Notes: generated by a model not told the origin, from the sequence alone. Counted from the first letter of the stretch, positions 18,188-28,174 are shown. The stretch: 64,000 nucleotides of DNA from an uncultured Alphaproteobacteria bacterium (GCA_903831255.1 CAIKWZ010000013.1:145304-209303); one strand, 5' to 3'. A program made the numbers and translations.

Positions 18188-18715
18188 ATGATCATCACAC
18201 CCAGAGCCGGCTTTCAGGTCGTCGACGCATCGCCACGAGATGTCGCCGGCATCTGCGACATTTATAATCAGGCGGTGCGGGAAACCTATTCAATCTGGTC
18301 TGAGACGGAGACGACGCCGGAGCTCCGAAGACGCTGGATGGAGACACGCCGCGCTGACGGCTTTCCGGTGCTCGTGGCGCGATCCTCAGGAGCGGATGAA
18401 ATCGTCCTTGGGTACGGAAGCTTCGGCACGTTTCGCGACTTTCCCGGTTTTTCCAAAACGGTCGAACATTCCGTGTACGTCGCCCCCGAAGCGCAGGGAC
18501 AAGGCGTGGGACGCGCCCTCCTCGGCGCCCTGATCAACGCCGCCCGCCAACGCGGGCTGTCCGCAATGGTCGGCGCAATCGATTCGACGAACGAAGCCTC
18601 TCTGGCGCTCCATGCAAAGCTCGGCTTCGAGGAGCAGGGACGGCTGACGGGCGTCGGCCATAAGTTCGGCCGGCGTCTCGATCTGGTGTTCATGGTCCGA
18701 CAGGTCGATAGCTGA
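18188..18715 (+). CDS. GNAT family N-acetyltransferase, phosphinothricin-acetyltransferase-like
   Basis: A 175-residue acetyl-CoA-dependent N-acetyltransferase. The acetyl-CoA pyrophosphate loop is EAQGQGVGRALLGAL (R/Q-x-x-G-x-G/A motif A) at about residues 100-114. The N-terminal pattern DVAGICDIYNQAVRETYSIW and the C-terminal NEASLALHAKLGFEEQGRLTGVGHKFGRRLDLVFM are characteristic of the Pat/YwnH/MddA group, which acetylates phosphinothricin, methionine sulfoximine or similar amino compounds. Real substrate unknown. It follows the metal transporter by 13 bases, so they share a transcript, and its end converges on dxs with a 9-base gap. Confidence 0.88.
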   Translation: MIITPRAGFQVVDASPRDVAGICDIYNQAVRETYSIWSETETTPELRRRWMETRRADGFPVLVARSSGADEIVLGYGSFGTFRDFPGFSKTVEHSVYVAPEAQGQGVGRALLGALINAARQRGLSAMVGAIDSTNEASLALHAKLGFEEQGRLTGVGHKFGRRLDLVFMVRQVDS

Positions 18716-18724
18716 GGGGCGTCC

Positions 18725-20638
18725 TCAGGCGATGATGCGCCGAAGCGCCTCTTCATCACCCCGTCCGAGCGCCTTTATGGCTGAAGCAGCGATGGATCTC
18801 GCGTCGAGACCGGCGTCCTCATACATTCTCTCGGGACGATCCTGATCCTGAAAGCGATCGGGAAGATGAAGGGTCCGAATGCGCAGTCCCGAATCCAGCA
18901 ATCCATGTGCAGCAAGATGCTGAAGGACAAAGGCGCCAAATCCGCCCATCGCTCCCTCCTCGATCGTAAGCAGCACCTCATGATTACGCGCCAGATCGGA
19001 AACGAGTTCCGTATCCAGAGGCTTCGCGAACCGAGCATCGGCGACCGTGGTGGAAAGCCCCTGAGCCGCCAGCATGTCGGCGGCCGACAATGCCTCCTGC
19101 AACCGCGCCCCATAAGACAGGATTGCGATCGAAGCCCCCTCACGGACAACCCGTCCCTTGCCGATTTCGAGAGGCTGCGCGTCAATGAGCTGCGGCAGAC
19201 CGAGGCCCTCCCCCCGAGGATAGCGGAACGCTGAGGGACGATCGTCGATGATGTGAGCGGTCGCAACCATGCGCTGCAATTCCGTCTCGTCGGCCGCCGC
19301 CATCAGGATGAACCCAGGCAGAGCCCCCAGGTAGCCGATGTCGAATGAGCCGGCATGGGTTGGACCGTCAGCACCCACAAGACCGGCCCGATCCAGTGCG
19401 AAACGCACCGGCAGGCGCTGAATAGCGACATCATGGACGACGCTGTCATAGCCTCTCTGAAGAAAGGTCGAATAGATCGCAGCGAAGGGCTTCACTCCGT
19501 CAGCCGCAAGGCCTGCCGCAAACGTGACGGCGTGCTGCTCGGCTATGCCGACATCGAAGCATCGGTCCGGAAATCTCTCGGCGAAAAGATCAAGGCCGGT
19601 TCCCGAAGGCATCGCCGCCGTGATGGCGACAACGGACGGATCCTTTTCCGCCACCCGAATGAGTTCGCGCGCGAACACGGAGGTATAGGACGGGGGTCCG
19701 GCCTTGGCCTTGGCCTGCTCGCCCGTCACCACGTTGAACTTCGACACCCCATGATACTTGTCATCAGCGTTTTCAGCCGGGGCGTAACCGTGTCCCTTCT
19801 GGGTCACGACATGCACAAGCACGGGACCGTTGTCCATGTCGCGGACATTTTCGAAAACAGGGATCAGCGCGCTGAGATCGTGACCGTCGATCGGCCCCAC
19901 ATAGTAGAATCCCAGGGCGTCAAACATGTCGCCCCCGAGGGCGAAATTGCGGGCATAATGCTCGGCCTTCTTGGCAGGCCCTTCCAGACCGATGGCGCGA
20001 ACCATCGATTTCGCGGCCTTGCGCAGGGTCCGATAGCCCTTGGAGGAGACCGTCCGGGACAGATAGTGGCTAAGGGCCCCCACAGGAGGGGCGATGGACA
20101 TGTCGTTGTCGTTGAGAACAACGATCATACGGGTGTTCATGCCGCCCGCATTGTTCATCGCCTCATAGATCATGCCGGCGGTCATCGCGCCGTCTCCGAC
20201 AACGGCGATCACCCGGTTGTCACGTCCTGCAAGATCCCGGGCGACGGCGAAGCCTGCGGCCGCAGAAACGGACGTACCCGCATGCGCGGCCCCGAACGGA
20301 TCATACTCACTCTCATCGCGCTTCGTGAAACCCGAGAGCCCTCCGCCCGTCCGCAGCGTGCGAATACGGTCGCGTCGTCCGGTCAGGATCTTGTGGGGGT
20401 AGGCCTGATGCCCGACATCCCACACAAGACGATCACGCGGCGTATCGAAGACGGCGTGCAGGGCGACCGTCAGCTCCACAACCCCGAGCCCTGCTCCCAG
20501 ATGCCCGCCGGTCACGGAGACCGCACTTACGGTCTCTGCGCGCAGCTCGTCTGCGATCTGCTTCAACTCGTTCCGCGAGCGCCCCCTGAGGTCGGCCGGA
20601 GTGCGGATCTGATCAAGAAGAGGTGTCTGGCTGGTCAT
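18725..20638 (-). CDS. dxs: 1-deoxy-D-xylulose-5-phosphate synthase
   Basis: Condenses pyruvate and glyceraldehyde 3-phosphate to 1-deoxy-D-xylulose 5-phosphate with thiamine diphosphate, the entry step of the MEP isoprenoid pathway. The 637-residue length is normal. [15 protein letters not shown] at about 73-87 holds the active-site His; [18 protein letters not shown] at 148-165 is the thiamine-diphosphate Mg-binding motif; the transketolase C-terminal half has [15 protein letters not shown] with the catalytic Glu and [18 protein letters not shown]. It is the last gene of the xseB-ispA-dxs cluster, 31 bases after ispA, so synthesis of the C5 precursor and of farnesyl diphosphate is coordinated. 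Confidence 0.97.
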   Translation of the reverse strand: MTSQTPLLDQIRTPADLRGRSRNELKQIADELRAETVSAVSVTGGHLGAGLGVVELTVALHAVFDTPRDRLVWDVGHQAYPHKILTGRRDRIRTLRTGGGLSGFTKRDESEYDPFGAAHAGTSVSAAAGFAVARDLAGRDNRVIAVVGDGAMTAGMIYEAMNNAGGMNTRMIVVLNDNDMSIAPPVGALSHYLSRTVSSKGYRTLRKAAKSMVRAIGLEGPAKKAEHYARNFALGGDMFDALGFYYVGPIDGHDLSALIPVFENVRDMDNGPVLVHVVTQKGHGYAPAENADDKYHGVSKFNVVTGEQAKAKAGPPSYTSVFARELIRVAEKDPSVVAITAAMPSGTGLDLFAERFPDRCFDVGIAEQHAVTFAAGLAADGVKPFAAIYSTFLQRGYDSVVHDVAIQRLPVRFALDRAGLVGADGPTHAGSFDIGYLGALPGFILMAAADETELQRMVATAHIIDDRPSAFRYPRGEGLGLPQLIDAQPLEIGKGRVVREGASIAILSYGARLQEALSAADMLAAQGLSTTVADARFAKPLDTELVSDLARNHEVLLTIEEGAMGGFGAFVLQHLAAHGLLDSGLRIRTLHLPDRFQDQDRPERMYEDAGLDARSIAASAIKALGRGDEEALRRIIA

Positions 20639-20669
20639 TCAGGCATCTGTTCAACAACTGCACATCGCT

Positions 20670-21593
20670 TTAATGGCGACGATTGAGCACAAAGTCGACC
20701 GTCTGAACCAGCAAAGACGCTCGCGTCCCAAAAGAGGACAGATGCTGCTTTGCCTGTGCGGCGAGAAAAATCACTCTTTCCCGAGCGCCCTCGACACCCA
20801 GGAGGGTCACGAAGTTAACCTTTCCCGCATCCTTGTCCTTTTCGACCGCCTTTCCAAGCGTTTCCTCATCCCCCTCAACATCAAGAAGGTCGTCGACGAT
20901 CTGAAAGGCAAGACCGAGATCCGTGGTGAAGCCCGCAACGGCCTGACGCTCATGGTCATGAGCCCCGCCCAGCAGCGCCCCCACTTCCCCGGCGAAGGTG
21001 ATCATGGCCCCGGTCTTCAGTCTTTGCATCCGGGTGAGAACCTGAAGGGGATCCTCGCCATCGATCTCGGGGCGCATGTCGATCATCTGACCGCCGACCA
21101 TTCCGCGGGGGCCGGCGGCATGCGCCATCCGTTCGATCAGCCGACATCGCATGACCGCATCCCGGTGAGTCTCGGGCGACGCCATGATCTCGAATGCGAG
21201 GGTTAGGAGAGCGTCACCCGCCAGAACGGCGGTGGCCTCGTCGAAGGCCTTATGGACCGTGGGCTGACCGCGGCGGATATCGTCATCATCCATGCACGGC
21301 AGATCGTCATGAATCAGCGAGTAGGCATGAACACACTCGATGGCCGCCGCCGCCCGCAGCAGCGCCTTCTCAGGGGCCCCGAACATGCGGCCGACCTCGA
21401 TGGCGATGAAGGGTCGTATGCGTTTACCCCGTCCCAGCGCCCCATGCCTCATCGCCCTCATCAACTGAGCTTCCGGCCCCGCAGCGGACGGAATCAGCTG
21501 GTCGATCGCCACCGTGATGCGATCTCCAACCTCGTTGAGGCGGCGTTCAAAAACAGGGTCTACGGCGATTTTCAACGCATATCTTCCCTGCAC
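20670..21593 (-). CDS. ispA: Farnesyl diphosphate synthase / polyprenyl synthetase
   Basis: Joins isopentenyl and dimethylallyl diphosphate into geranyl and farnesyl diphosphate. The 307-residue, all-helical protein has both Asp-rich motifs: DDLPCMDDD at residues 96-104 (first, with the bacterial two-residue insertion) and DDLLDVEGDEE at about 235-245 (second). GKRIRPFIAIEVG gives the isopentenyl-diphosphate-binding Lys/Arg. The GTG at 21593 is the first start in the frame; a TTG at 21575 with GGGAAG upstream is a fair alternative. It lies 21 bases after xseB and 31 before dxs, the common alphaproteobacterial order. Confidence 0.95.
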   Translation of the reverse strand: MQGRYALKIAVDPVFERRLNEVGDRITVAIDQLIPSAAGPEAQLMRAMRHGALGRGKRIRPFIAIEVGRMFGAPEKALLRAAAAIECVHAYSLIHDDLPCMDDDDIRRGQPTVHKAFDEATAVLAGDALLTLAFEIMASPETHRDAVMRCRLIERMAHAAGPRGMVGGQMIDMRPEIDGEDPLQVLTRMQRLKTGAMITFAGEVGALLGGAHDHERQAVAGFTTDLGLAFQIVDDLLDVEGDEETLGKAVEKDKDAGKVNFVTLLGVEGARERVIFLAAQAKQHLSSFGTRASLLVQTVDFVLNRRH

Positions 21594-21614
21594 AACGGAG
21601 AGCTCAACAATGTC

Positions 21615-21878
21615 TCAGGCCTCATCGACAAGCTCTACTCCCCTTGGACCTTCAGGTCCGAGAACAATCTTTTCAACTTTGAGCTCGGCAGCCTTAAGTT
21701 TTTGTTCGCAGTGAGCCTTCAATGCGGCGCCACGCTCATAAATGCGGATCGAATCCTCCAAAGGCACGTCCCCGGCTTCGAGACGATCGACGATCCTCTC
21801 CAGAGCGGTCAGCGCGTCCTCAAAACTCATCGTCGCAATATCCGGGGCGTCAGCGGACTGAGGCATCGGCGTCTCCAT
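21615..21878 (-). CDS. xseB: Exodeoxyribonuclease VII small subunit
   Basis: An 87-residue helical protein that binds the large subunit XseA to make exonuclease VII, which degrades single-stranded DNA. The family signature [20 protein letters not shown] is followed by [24 protein letters not shown], the two-helix hairpin of the family. The ATG at 21878 ([12 protein letters not shown]) has GGGAG seven bases upstream; the open frame continues well beyond this but lies over unrelated sequence. It is the first gene of the xseB-ispA-dxs operon. The large subunit is not in this window. Confidence 0.93.
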   Translation of the reverse strand: METPMPQSADAPDIATMSFEDALTALERIVDRLEAGDVPLEDSIRIYERGAALKAHCEQKLKAAELKVEKIVLGPEGPRGVELVDEA

Positions 21879-21942
21879 GCTCCCAAAGAAATCCCTTCGC
21901 GAAGACCGCACTCGATGCATGGCCGTCGGAGGGAAGGACCGG

Positions 21943-22563
21943 CTATCTTCTGCGCTCGTATACGCGAAATGACCAGTAGGCGTCTCCACCATCACGCACA
22001 CAGGCCCAGCCGCGTCGAGCCAGCGGCCGCCGAAGCATTCGGTTGAACCACCCGTGCGCCGCGAGCACGACATCACGCCCATCAGACGCCGTTTCAATCA
22101 GAACGTCCGCCGCCTTGCGAGCCCGAGCTCGCGTCTCGACGGCTGATTCCTGCCCTCCCGAATGCCCGAGCAACCATGCGAGGCGCGCGATCTTGTTCCA
22201 CGTCTTGGGCAGATAACGACGACGGTCCGACCACTCCGGAGGCGGCAGGGGGGCCTCGTTGAAAATCTCATTTGTCGCAATGCTTCGCCCCGGGGCGATC
22301 ATCGACGCTGTCTCAATGGCGCGCGGACGGACACTCGACAAGACGACGGCATCAATCGCGCGTCGGACCAACTCTTCAGGGCAGGACTGACCCGCGGCGA
22401 GCGATCCGATCTCGTAGAGCGCCCACCAGTCCTTGTACGCCCGCCAGTCCAGCGGCGGTCCCGCTTCACGATCCAAAGCAGGACGCCCGTGACGCACGAC
22501 CAGGATCCTCCCAGGCCGGGGGGCGCGCCTCGTTCGTTCCTTTTCGAGGGATACGTCCGTCAT
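21943..22563 (-). CDS. Histidine phosphatase family protein
   Basis: A 206-residue member of the phosphoglycerate-mutase-like histidine phosphatase family. The catalytic motif VRHGRPALD is close to the N-terminus (RHG carries the phospho-accepting His), a second Arg lies in [12 protein letters not shown], and the later HGWFNRML supplies the second His. The ATG at 22563 is chosen; an earlier one at 22602 is possible. Substrates of the family range from sugar phosphates to protein phospho-histidine (SixA); here none can be named. It is upstream of xseB by 64 bases on the same strand and may join that transcript. Confidence 0.85.
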   Translation of the reverse strand: MTDVSLEKERTRRAPRPGRILVVRHGRPALDREAGPPLDWRAYKDWWALYEIGSLAAGQSCPEELVRRAIDAVVLSSVRPRAIETASMIAPGRSIATNEIFNEAPLPPPEWSDRRRYLPKTWNKIARLAWLLGHSGGQESAVETRARARKAADVLIETASDGRDVVLAAHGWFNRMLRRPLARRGWACVRDGGDAYWSFRVYERRR

Positions 22564-22703
22564 TTCGCGTCCAGCCCAAAGCCCGCCTTCCCCCCAGGGC
22601 AACGGGGGAGGAGCGGCCTCCTGCTTACTTCAACCCCGACAAAAACGGAAATCCCATTCATGCCCGATACGCCAAGCGCTCTGCGCCCCGCCATCCGCAC
22701 CCA

Positions 22704-23573
22704 TCAGAGGGCGCGCCATAGGCGCGGAGCGGCGCACTCGGCCCCGTCGGCGCGACGGCAGGCGTAGAGGCTGAACAGAACCGTCTCAGCCCGGCCGATC
22801 AGATGATCGAACGGCACAAAGCCGACCGCCGGCTCACCGCCTGAGATGGCGCGGCAATTCCACGCGTCGGGGAAGGCTGCCGCCATGCCGGGATGGCCAG
22901 ATGACGCGCGGCTGTCCTCAGAGTTGTCGCGATTATCTCCCATCATGAAGACATGTCCTTCCGGGACCCTGAAGATCGGGGTCCGGTCGAGACATTCGTT
23001 GTCGGAAAACTCGTGAATGAGATGGGTTCCCTTCTCGCCCGGGAGGGTTTCGCGATACTCCGCGGCCGTCCGCAGCATGCGTGAGCTGTCGCCCTGGACG
23101 TAGCTGAAGGTTCGGACCAGCTCCCGCTTCACTTCCTCGCCGTTCAGAAACAGGAGACCGTCCTTGTATTGAACGGTATCGCCCGGCAGCCCGACAATCC
23201 GCTTGATCATCACCTTATTGCTGGAGGGATGCTGGAAGACAATGACGTCGCCGCGGCGAGGCGCGGATCCCATCACGCGGTTGGAGGGATCGCCTTCGTC
23301 ATCGCCAATAAACCACGAGCCGATGTTGAAGGGCACTGAATGCCGGTTATAGCCGTACGAGAATTTTGAGACCGCGACCCGGTCTCCCACCTGAAGCGCC
23401 GGCACCATGCTTTCTGAGGGGATCGAGCGCAGCTCATAGACGAAGGTTGAAAACACGAGCCAGAAGGGCACAAAGACCGCTATCGTAAAAACCGTCTCGC
23501 GGATCTCGTGAATAATCTTCTCAACCCAGGTCTTGGACCCGGTCGCCTGCTCGGTTGTCGTGTCGTTGGCCAT
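22704..23573 (-). CDS. lepB: Signal peptidase I
   Basis: Membrane serine protease that removes signal peptides from exported proteins, such as those predicted in this window. The 289-residue protein has one N-terminal membrane helix (TVFTIAVFVPFWLVFSTFVY, about residues 27-46). The catalytic dyad is Ser55 in IPSESMVPAL and Lys124 in VMIKRIVGLPGD; box E is GHVFMMGDNRDNSEDSR. Cys residues in the C-terminal part are typical of the alphaproteobacterial form. An rnc-era operon (lepB-rnc) is common elsewhere, but here no rnc follows; a histidine phosphatase gene is next on the strand, 101 bases downstream. Confidence 0.95.
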   Translation of the reverse strand: MANDTTTEQATGSKTWVEKIIHEIRETVFTIAVFVPFWLVFSTFVYELRSIPSESMVPALQVGDRVAVSKFSYGYNRHSVPFNIGSWFIGDDEGDPSNRVMGSAPRRGDVIVFQHPSSNKVMIKRIVGLPGDTVQYKDGLLFLNGEEVKRELVRTFSYVQGDSSRMLRTAAEYRETLPGEKGTHLIHEFSDNECLDRTPIFRVPEGHVFMMGDNRDNSEDSRASSGHPGMAAAFPDAWNCRAISGGEPAVGFVPFDHLIGRAETVLFSLYACRRADGAECAAPRLWRAL

Positions 23574-23669
23574 GCCGTGAACCCTGAACCCACACTGATA
23601 TATCCCGACAGCGCCGGCAGGCCCCGCCCAGGATAGACGGCTCCATACGCACCGCCTGAGGGGGGGACG

Positions 23670-24722
23670 TCAAGACACCCGTCTGTATAGAGTGATCCCA
23701 TCGGAGGTTTCGGCGATCACCTGCCCTCTTCCAATGAGACAGTTCAGGTGAGCGATCGTCTCACCGGTGGCCATCCCCAGGGTGTCGCGGTCGATGGCGC
23801 GCGCGAACATCGCGCCGAAAAGGTCGATGGCGCGTTTCGGCGGATCCAGCCGGAGGAGCACCCGCTCCAGGGCGGTCTCGTGGCCGGCCATGAGCGCCTC
23901 AAGCCGCTTGTGAGCGCCGAAGAAGGGCTCGTTATGGGCGGGAAGAACAAGACAGTCGGCCGGAAGCAGATCCCGCAACTTGCGACAGGACTGAAGCCAG
24001 TCCGCCAGCGGATCCGCCGAAGGTTCTGTCGGGAAAACAGACACGTTCGAGGAAATTCGCGGAAGAATCTGGTCCCCGGAGATGAACACATTGAGGTCCG
24101 GTTGCCAGAGACAGGCGTGATCCGGAGAATGACCGCATCCGGTCACAACCCGCCAGAACCGGCCGCCGATCTTGATCTCCTGCCCGTCCTCAAGACGGCG
24201 ATAGGCGTCAGGAAGCTGGGAGACGCCTTTCCCGAAGCCGCCGAAACGGTCCACATAGCGATCGAGATCCTCCTGATCCCAGCCTGCCGCACGATAAAAT
24301 CTCACCCCGGCCTCAGGCGCCTCGCGTCCCGTGTCGGCGACGAGCATCCGACAGGTGATGTACTCCAGCCGGGTCATGAGAAGCTCGCACCCGAACTTTC
24401 GCGTCATCCAGCCGGCGAGGCCCACATGGTCGGGATGCATATGGGTGACGATCACGCGACGTACCGGACGTCCCTCCAGGTTTTCGGAGAATATCGTCCT
24501 CCAGAGCGCCTTGGTCTCACTGGTCTGAACGCCCGTGTCGACCACGGTCCAGCCGTCTCCGTCCTCGATCAGCCAAAGATTGATCCATTTCAGCGCGAAG
24601 GGCAGCGGCATGCGCACCCACCGAACGCCGGGCGCCACCTCGATCGCGGCTCCAGGCGCCGGCGGCTCTGCAAACGGATAATCATACCGCGCCCGGGGAG
24701 TCTTGCCTTCAAAGCCGTCCAT
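23670..24722 (-). CDS. MBL-fold metallo-hydrolase
   Basis: A 350-residue metallo-beta-lactamase-fold hydrolase. The metal motif THMHPDHVGL is at residues 93-102 (H94, H96, D98, H99), the following conserved positions are the His in GCGHSPDHA and the Asp in FISGDQILPRIS, and the late His in LPAHNEPFFG. The C-terminal extension (about 265-350, ending in a winged-helix-like segment) matches the LACTB2/YtnP-like and hydroxyacylglutathione-hydrolase-related group seen beside acyl-CoA genes. Likely a thioesterase or esterase; the substrate is not visible. It is divergent from the YceI gene, with 215 bases between starts. Confidence 0.88.
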   Translation of the reverse strand: MDGFEGKTPRARYDYPFAEPPAPGAAIEVAPGVRWVRMPLPFALKWINLWLIEDGDGWTVVDTGVQTSETKALWRTIFSENLEGRPVRRVIVTHMHPDHVGLAGWMTRKFGCELLMTRLEYITCRMLVADTGREAPEAGVRFYRAAGWDQEDLDRYVDRFGGFGKGVSQLPDAYRRLEDGQEIKIGGRFWRVVTGCGHSPDHACLWQPDLNVFISGDQILPRISSNVSVFPTEPSADPLADWLQSCRKLRDLLPADCLVLPAHNEPFFGAHKRLEALMAGHETALERVLLRLDPPKRAIDLFGAMFARAIDRDTLGMATGETIAHLNCLIGRGQVIAETSDGITLYRRVS

Positions 24723-24937
24723 CGAGACCGATCCTTCCGCTGCTCCAGATCACTCTACCCGCCCCCGGCGATCCGGCAAACCGCTCCGGAGCGCCTGAAG
24801 GATCATGGCAGTCATTTCCGGTTCGTCGGCGTTCAGTCTGGACGATCCCTTGCAGGGCGCCTATTTGGAAAGTTGCGTCATCCCGGCTGTAGCCTTCCTT
24901 TCGGAGACCGGCCCGAAGTCTTGATCAGGAGATCCCC

Positions 24938-25549
24938 ATGCTGAAGACCCTTCTCGCAGCCTCGCTCGCCGCCATCGCTTTTGCAGCCCCAGCCTCAGCC
25001 CAGGCGCCGAGCGCGACCTATCTCGTGGACAAGACCCACGCCAGCCTCACGTGGAAACTCACTCATCAGGGTCTCTCGAACTATACCGCCCGCTTTACCT
25101 CCTTCGAGGCGGAGCTCTTCTTCAATGAAGCGGACGTATCGAAGTCTAAGCTCACCGTTAAAGTCGACCCTAAGACCGTCGAAACCGATTTTGCGAAGAC
25201 CCGCCCTGCCGGGAACACGACCGACTTCAACGATGAGATCGCCAGCGGCGCCAATTTCATGAACTCAGCAAAATTCCCATCCATCACCTTCGTGTCAAAA
25301 TCGATCTCGAAGACGGGAGAGAAAACCGGAAAACTGACCGGAGACCTCACCTTCCTCGGCGTGACCAAACCCGTCACTCTGGACGTCGTCTACGTCGGCA
25401 ATCGGAACGACCCGCGGGCGAACAAGCACAAGATCGGATTTTCTGCGACGGGGAAGATCAAGCGCTCCGACTTCGGCATGAAGTACGGAATTCCCATGAT
25501 CGGCGATGACGTGCAGCTGATGATCGAGGCTGAGTTTGTTCAGAAATAG
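24938..25549 (+). CDS. Secreted YceI family protein
   Basis: A 203-residue periplasmic protein with a signal peptide (LLAASLAAIAFAAPASAQ, cleavage near residue 22) and one YceI lipocalin-like beta-barrel. Family motifs include YLVDKTHASLTWKLTHQG at the mature start and GDLTFLGVTKPVTLDV and NKHKIGFSATGKIKRSDFGM in the middle and end. YceI proteins bind polyisoprenoids such as ubiquinone-related lipids; several are induced by acid or osmotic stress. The next gene encodes a cytochrome b561 fused to a second YceI domain, so the two likely work together, perhaps in quinone or isoprenoid handling. Confidence 0.93.
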   Translation: MLKTLLAASLAAIAFAAPASAQAPSATYLVDKTHASLTWKLTHQGLSNYTARFTSFEAELFFNEADVSKSKLTVKVDPKTVETDFAKTRPAGNTTDFNDEIASGANFMNSAKFPSITFVSKSISKTGEKTGKLTGDLTFLGVTKPVTLDVVYVGNRNDPRANKHKIGFSATGKIKRSDFGMKYGIPMIGDDVQLMIEAEFVQK

Positions 25550-25695
25550 ACATCGACAGGGCGGGCGGGTTCTCCCGTCCGCCGCTATCGGATAGACGAG
25601 CCGCGGCCTTGCCCCTGAGGTCGCGGATTTACGTGACGGGCGAGGAATGCAACCTTGACCTCCGACGACCACGCAAACCGACCTCGGGACCCATC

Positions 25696-26946
25696 ATGAC
25701 CGCCGGATCCGCCACACGCTATACTCGCGTCGCCATCGCTCTTCACTGGGTGACCGCCGCCGCGATACTCGCCCTCATCGCTGTCGGGTGGATCATGGGC
25801 GACATGCCCAAGGGAGAAGCGCAGTTCGCCACCGTGCAGCTCCACAAGTCCTTCGGCATCCTTGTTCTCCTGCTGTCCGTCGCCCGGGTCGCGTGGCGGC
25901 TGATGAACCCTCCTCCGCCCGCTCCGCCGATGCCCGCCCTGCAGGGCGCCATCGCCAGGGGGGTGCATATCGCCTTCTACGCTCTCATCATCCTGATGCC
26001 CCTTTCGGGCTGGATCATGGTGTCCGCCTCACCGCGCGGCATCGCTACCGAGCTCTTCGGCATGGTCCCATGGCCGCATATTCCCGGTCTCGCCGACCTG
26101 ACCCCCGATACGAAACGCGCACTTCATGAGCCGCTGGAATTTGTTCACTCCAAGCTTGCCTGGGTGATCATCGTCCTCCTTGCGCTGCATGTCGGCGGCG
26201 CCCTCAAACATCACTTTGTCGACAAGGACGGCCTGCTTGCGCGAATGGCTCCAGGCCTCTTCGGCCAGGCCGAACCGCCATCGGCTCCCGGACGGGGCGC
26301 CGCGATCGCGTTCGGCGCGACGCTGCTTCTGTTCATTCTGATCGCCGGGGCAGGATATCTGAGCCGCCCGCAAGGCGCCGCCCCGACGGGGGAGACGGCG
26401 CAGACCCTGGAGGCGACCCAGTCCGGTCCTGAGGCGCCCGCCTGGACGGTCGATCCTGCAAAAAGCTCCCTTCGCTTTCGGGGCTCTTACATGGGCCGTC
26501 CGTTCGAGGGGGGATTTGAAACCTGGAGCAGCCAGATCCGTTTTGATCCTGACCGACCCGAGGCCGCGCGCATCCGCGTCACGGTGGCGACTGGATCGGC
26601 ACGAACAGGGGAAGCCTATTATGACGAGAACCTTCCCCAGGGAGACTGGTTCGATGCGGGGACTTTCCCAGACGCCGTGTTCGAGGTGAACGAAGGCGTA
26701 TTCAAGATCGGTCCCAACGAATACGAAGCGACAGGCATCCTGACCCTTAAGGGCGTCGTCCATCCGGTTCGCCTGCCCTTCCGCGTCGACATCACGGGAA
26801 CGACGGCCCGCGCCACAGGCGGGGCCTCGCTCAAGCGAACGGCGCTGGGCATCGGCCGGGAGACGCTCACCGAGGCGCGAAATGACGAGGAGTTTGTGTC
26901 CGATGATGTCGAGCTGATCATCGACCTCACGGCAGTGCGTCAGTAA
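25696..26946 (+). CDS. Cytochrome b561 - YceI fusion protein
   Basis: A 416-residue protein with two domains. Residues 1-190 form a four-helix cytochrome b561 domain; haem ligands are expected from His17 (IALHW), the His in QLHKSFGI, and the His residues in ARGVHIAFY and LLALHVGGALKHHF. A fifth membrane helix (AFGATLLLFILIAGAGYL, about 205-222) leads outside. Residues 248-416 are a YceI domain (WTVDPAKSSLRFRGSYMG, then GILTLKGVVHPVRLPF). The N-terminal ATG at 25696 is the true start; the earlier TTG of the open frame is unlikely. The layout suggests electron transfer between the quinone pool and a lipid bound by YceI. It follows the lone YceI gene by 146 bases. Confidence 0.92.
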   Translation: MTAGSATRYTRVAIALHWVTAAAILALIAVGWIMGDMPKGEAQFATVQLHKSFGILVLLLSVARVAWRLMNPPPPAPPMPALQGAIARGVHIAFYALIILMPLSGWIMVSASPRGIATELFGMVPWPHIPGLADLTPDTKRALHEPLEFVHSKLAWVIIVLLALHVGGALKHHFVDKDGLLARMAPGLFGQAEPPSAPGRGAAIAFGATLLLFILIAGAGYLSRPQGAAPTGETAQTLEATQSGPEAPAWTVDPAKSSLRFRGSYMGRPFEGGFETWSSQIRFDPDRPEAARIRVTVATGSARTGEAYYDENLPQGDWFDAGTFPDAVFEVNEGVFKIGPNEYEATGILTLKGVVHPVRLPFRVDITGTTARATGGASLKRTALGIGRETLTEARNDEEFVSDDVELIIDLTAVRQ

Positions 26947-27081
26947 TCGCCCCCAAAGCGCCGCGCCGCCGGGAGCGATCGTTCCTTCCCCAGGGGCAAC
27001 GGATCGCCTGCGCCCGCTCGAGGTCCGGTCCGGACGGGCCGCAGGGGAGAGCGATCGTCCGGCCTTGCGAAGAGAACACCC

Positions 27082-28074
27082 ATGCCCCTCCCCCCTCGGC
27101 ATTTCCTAGGCTCACCTCACCCTTACCCTAACGTCAGCGATCACGAGATCCGCGAGGCGGCTCGACGACTGCTTTCCGGCGGCCTCATCGGCATGCCCAC
27201 TGAAACGGTCTATGGGCTTGCCGCGGACGCCACGAACGGTCTCGCCGTAGCGGCCATCTACGCGGCGAAAGGGCGACCGAGCTTCAATCCGCTGATCTGC
27301 CATGTCGAGGGACCCGAGATGGCCGCAACCTGCGCCAGGCTCGATGCGAGGGCGCTTCTACTTATGGATCGCTTCTGGCCAGGCCCGCTCAGTCTGGTGC
27401 TTCCTCGGAGCGAAACATGTCCTGTCAGCGAACTTGCGACCGCGGGCCTCTCCTCCATCGGTCTTCGATCGCCCGCTCATCCTGTCGCTCTTGATCTGAT
27501 CCGTCGCGTCGGGCGGCCCCTCGCAGCTCCGTCCGCCAACCGCTCTGAAGAACTCTCCCCGACCATGGCGCGACACGTGATCGAGGGACTGGGTGAGAAG
27601 GCGCCAATGGTTCTCGACGGAGGAACATGCCTCGCAGGAATCGAATCAACGATCGTCTCACTCATCGGGCCCGAGCCGGTGATGCTGCGCCCCGGCGCCG
27701 TGGAGAGAGATTCGATCGAAGCGCTCATCGGACCTCTGTCGGCGCCCCAACCGTCTCTCGGAGTGATCTCGCCGGGGATGATGAGACGGCACTATGCGCC
27801 GCGCGCACGCCTTCGACTGCATGCGACGAGCGTCGCGCCCGGAGAAGCCTTTCTTGCGTTCGGCCCTTCTCCTGCAGGCATTATCGCAACGTTGAACCTC
27901 TCCGAGACCTCACGACTGGATGAGGCTGCGGCCAATCTCTTCTCGATGCTGCGCGAGCTCGATTCAAAATTTGAAGCCATCGCGATCGCGCCAATTCCGA
28001 ACGAAGGACTTGGCGAAGGAATCAACGATCGGATCAAACGAGCATCTGCACATCTTTTTGAAGATGGTGTATGA
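27082..28074 (+). CDS. tsaC: Threonylcarbamoyl-AMP synthase (Sua5/YwlC type)
   Basis: Makes L-threonylcarbamoyl-AMP from threonine, bicarbonate and ATP for the t6A modification of ANN-decoding tRNAs. The 330-residue protein is the long, Sua5-like kind: the catalytic domain with MPTETVYGLAADAT near residue 38-51, KGRPSFNPLICHVEG, PGPLSLVLPRS and LRSPAHPVALDLI, plus the C-terminal Sua5 domain with the linker PGMMRRHYAPRA. The ATG at 27082 (MPLPPRHFLGS) is the first start but has only a weak ribosome-binding site. The next gene is the mini-histone, 100 bases further. Confidence 0.93.
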   Translation: MPLPPRHFLGSPHPYPNVSDHEIREAARRLLSGGLIGMPTETVYGLAADATNGLAVAAIYAAKGRPSFNPLICHVEGPEMAATCARLDARALLLMDRFWPGPLSLVLPRSETCPVSELATAGLSSIGLRSPAHPVALDLIRRVGRPLAAPSANRSEELSPTMARHVIEGLGEKAPMVLDGGTCLAGIESTIVSLIGPEPVMLRPGAVERDSIEALIGPLSAPQPSLGVISPGMMRRHYAPRARLRLHATSVAPGEAFLAFGPSPAGIIATLNLSETSRLDEAAANLFSMLRELDSKFEAIAIAPIPNEGLGEGINDRIKRASAHLFEDGV

Positions 28075-28174
28075 GAGATTCGCTGAGTCGTTTTCCTGAG
28101 GGATCATCTCAGCGAACAATTGGATGATCGCTCACTTCGAGACATCATCTGAGGGACCATCAAGGAGACTTAGA

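Noticed and set aside
19355..20686. Long plus-strand open frame opposite dxs
   Set aside because: Antisense to a certain dxs gene; its low-complexity His/Arg/Gly composition mirrors dxs codons and shows no family.
23748..24944. 398-codon plus-strand frame opposite the MBL gene
   Set aside because: Antisense shadow of a well-conserved metallo-hydrolase; no start signal.
26029..27102. 357-codon minus-strand frame over the cytochrome-YceI fusion
   Set aside because: Composition is shadow-like and both domains on the plus strand are certain.
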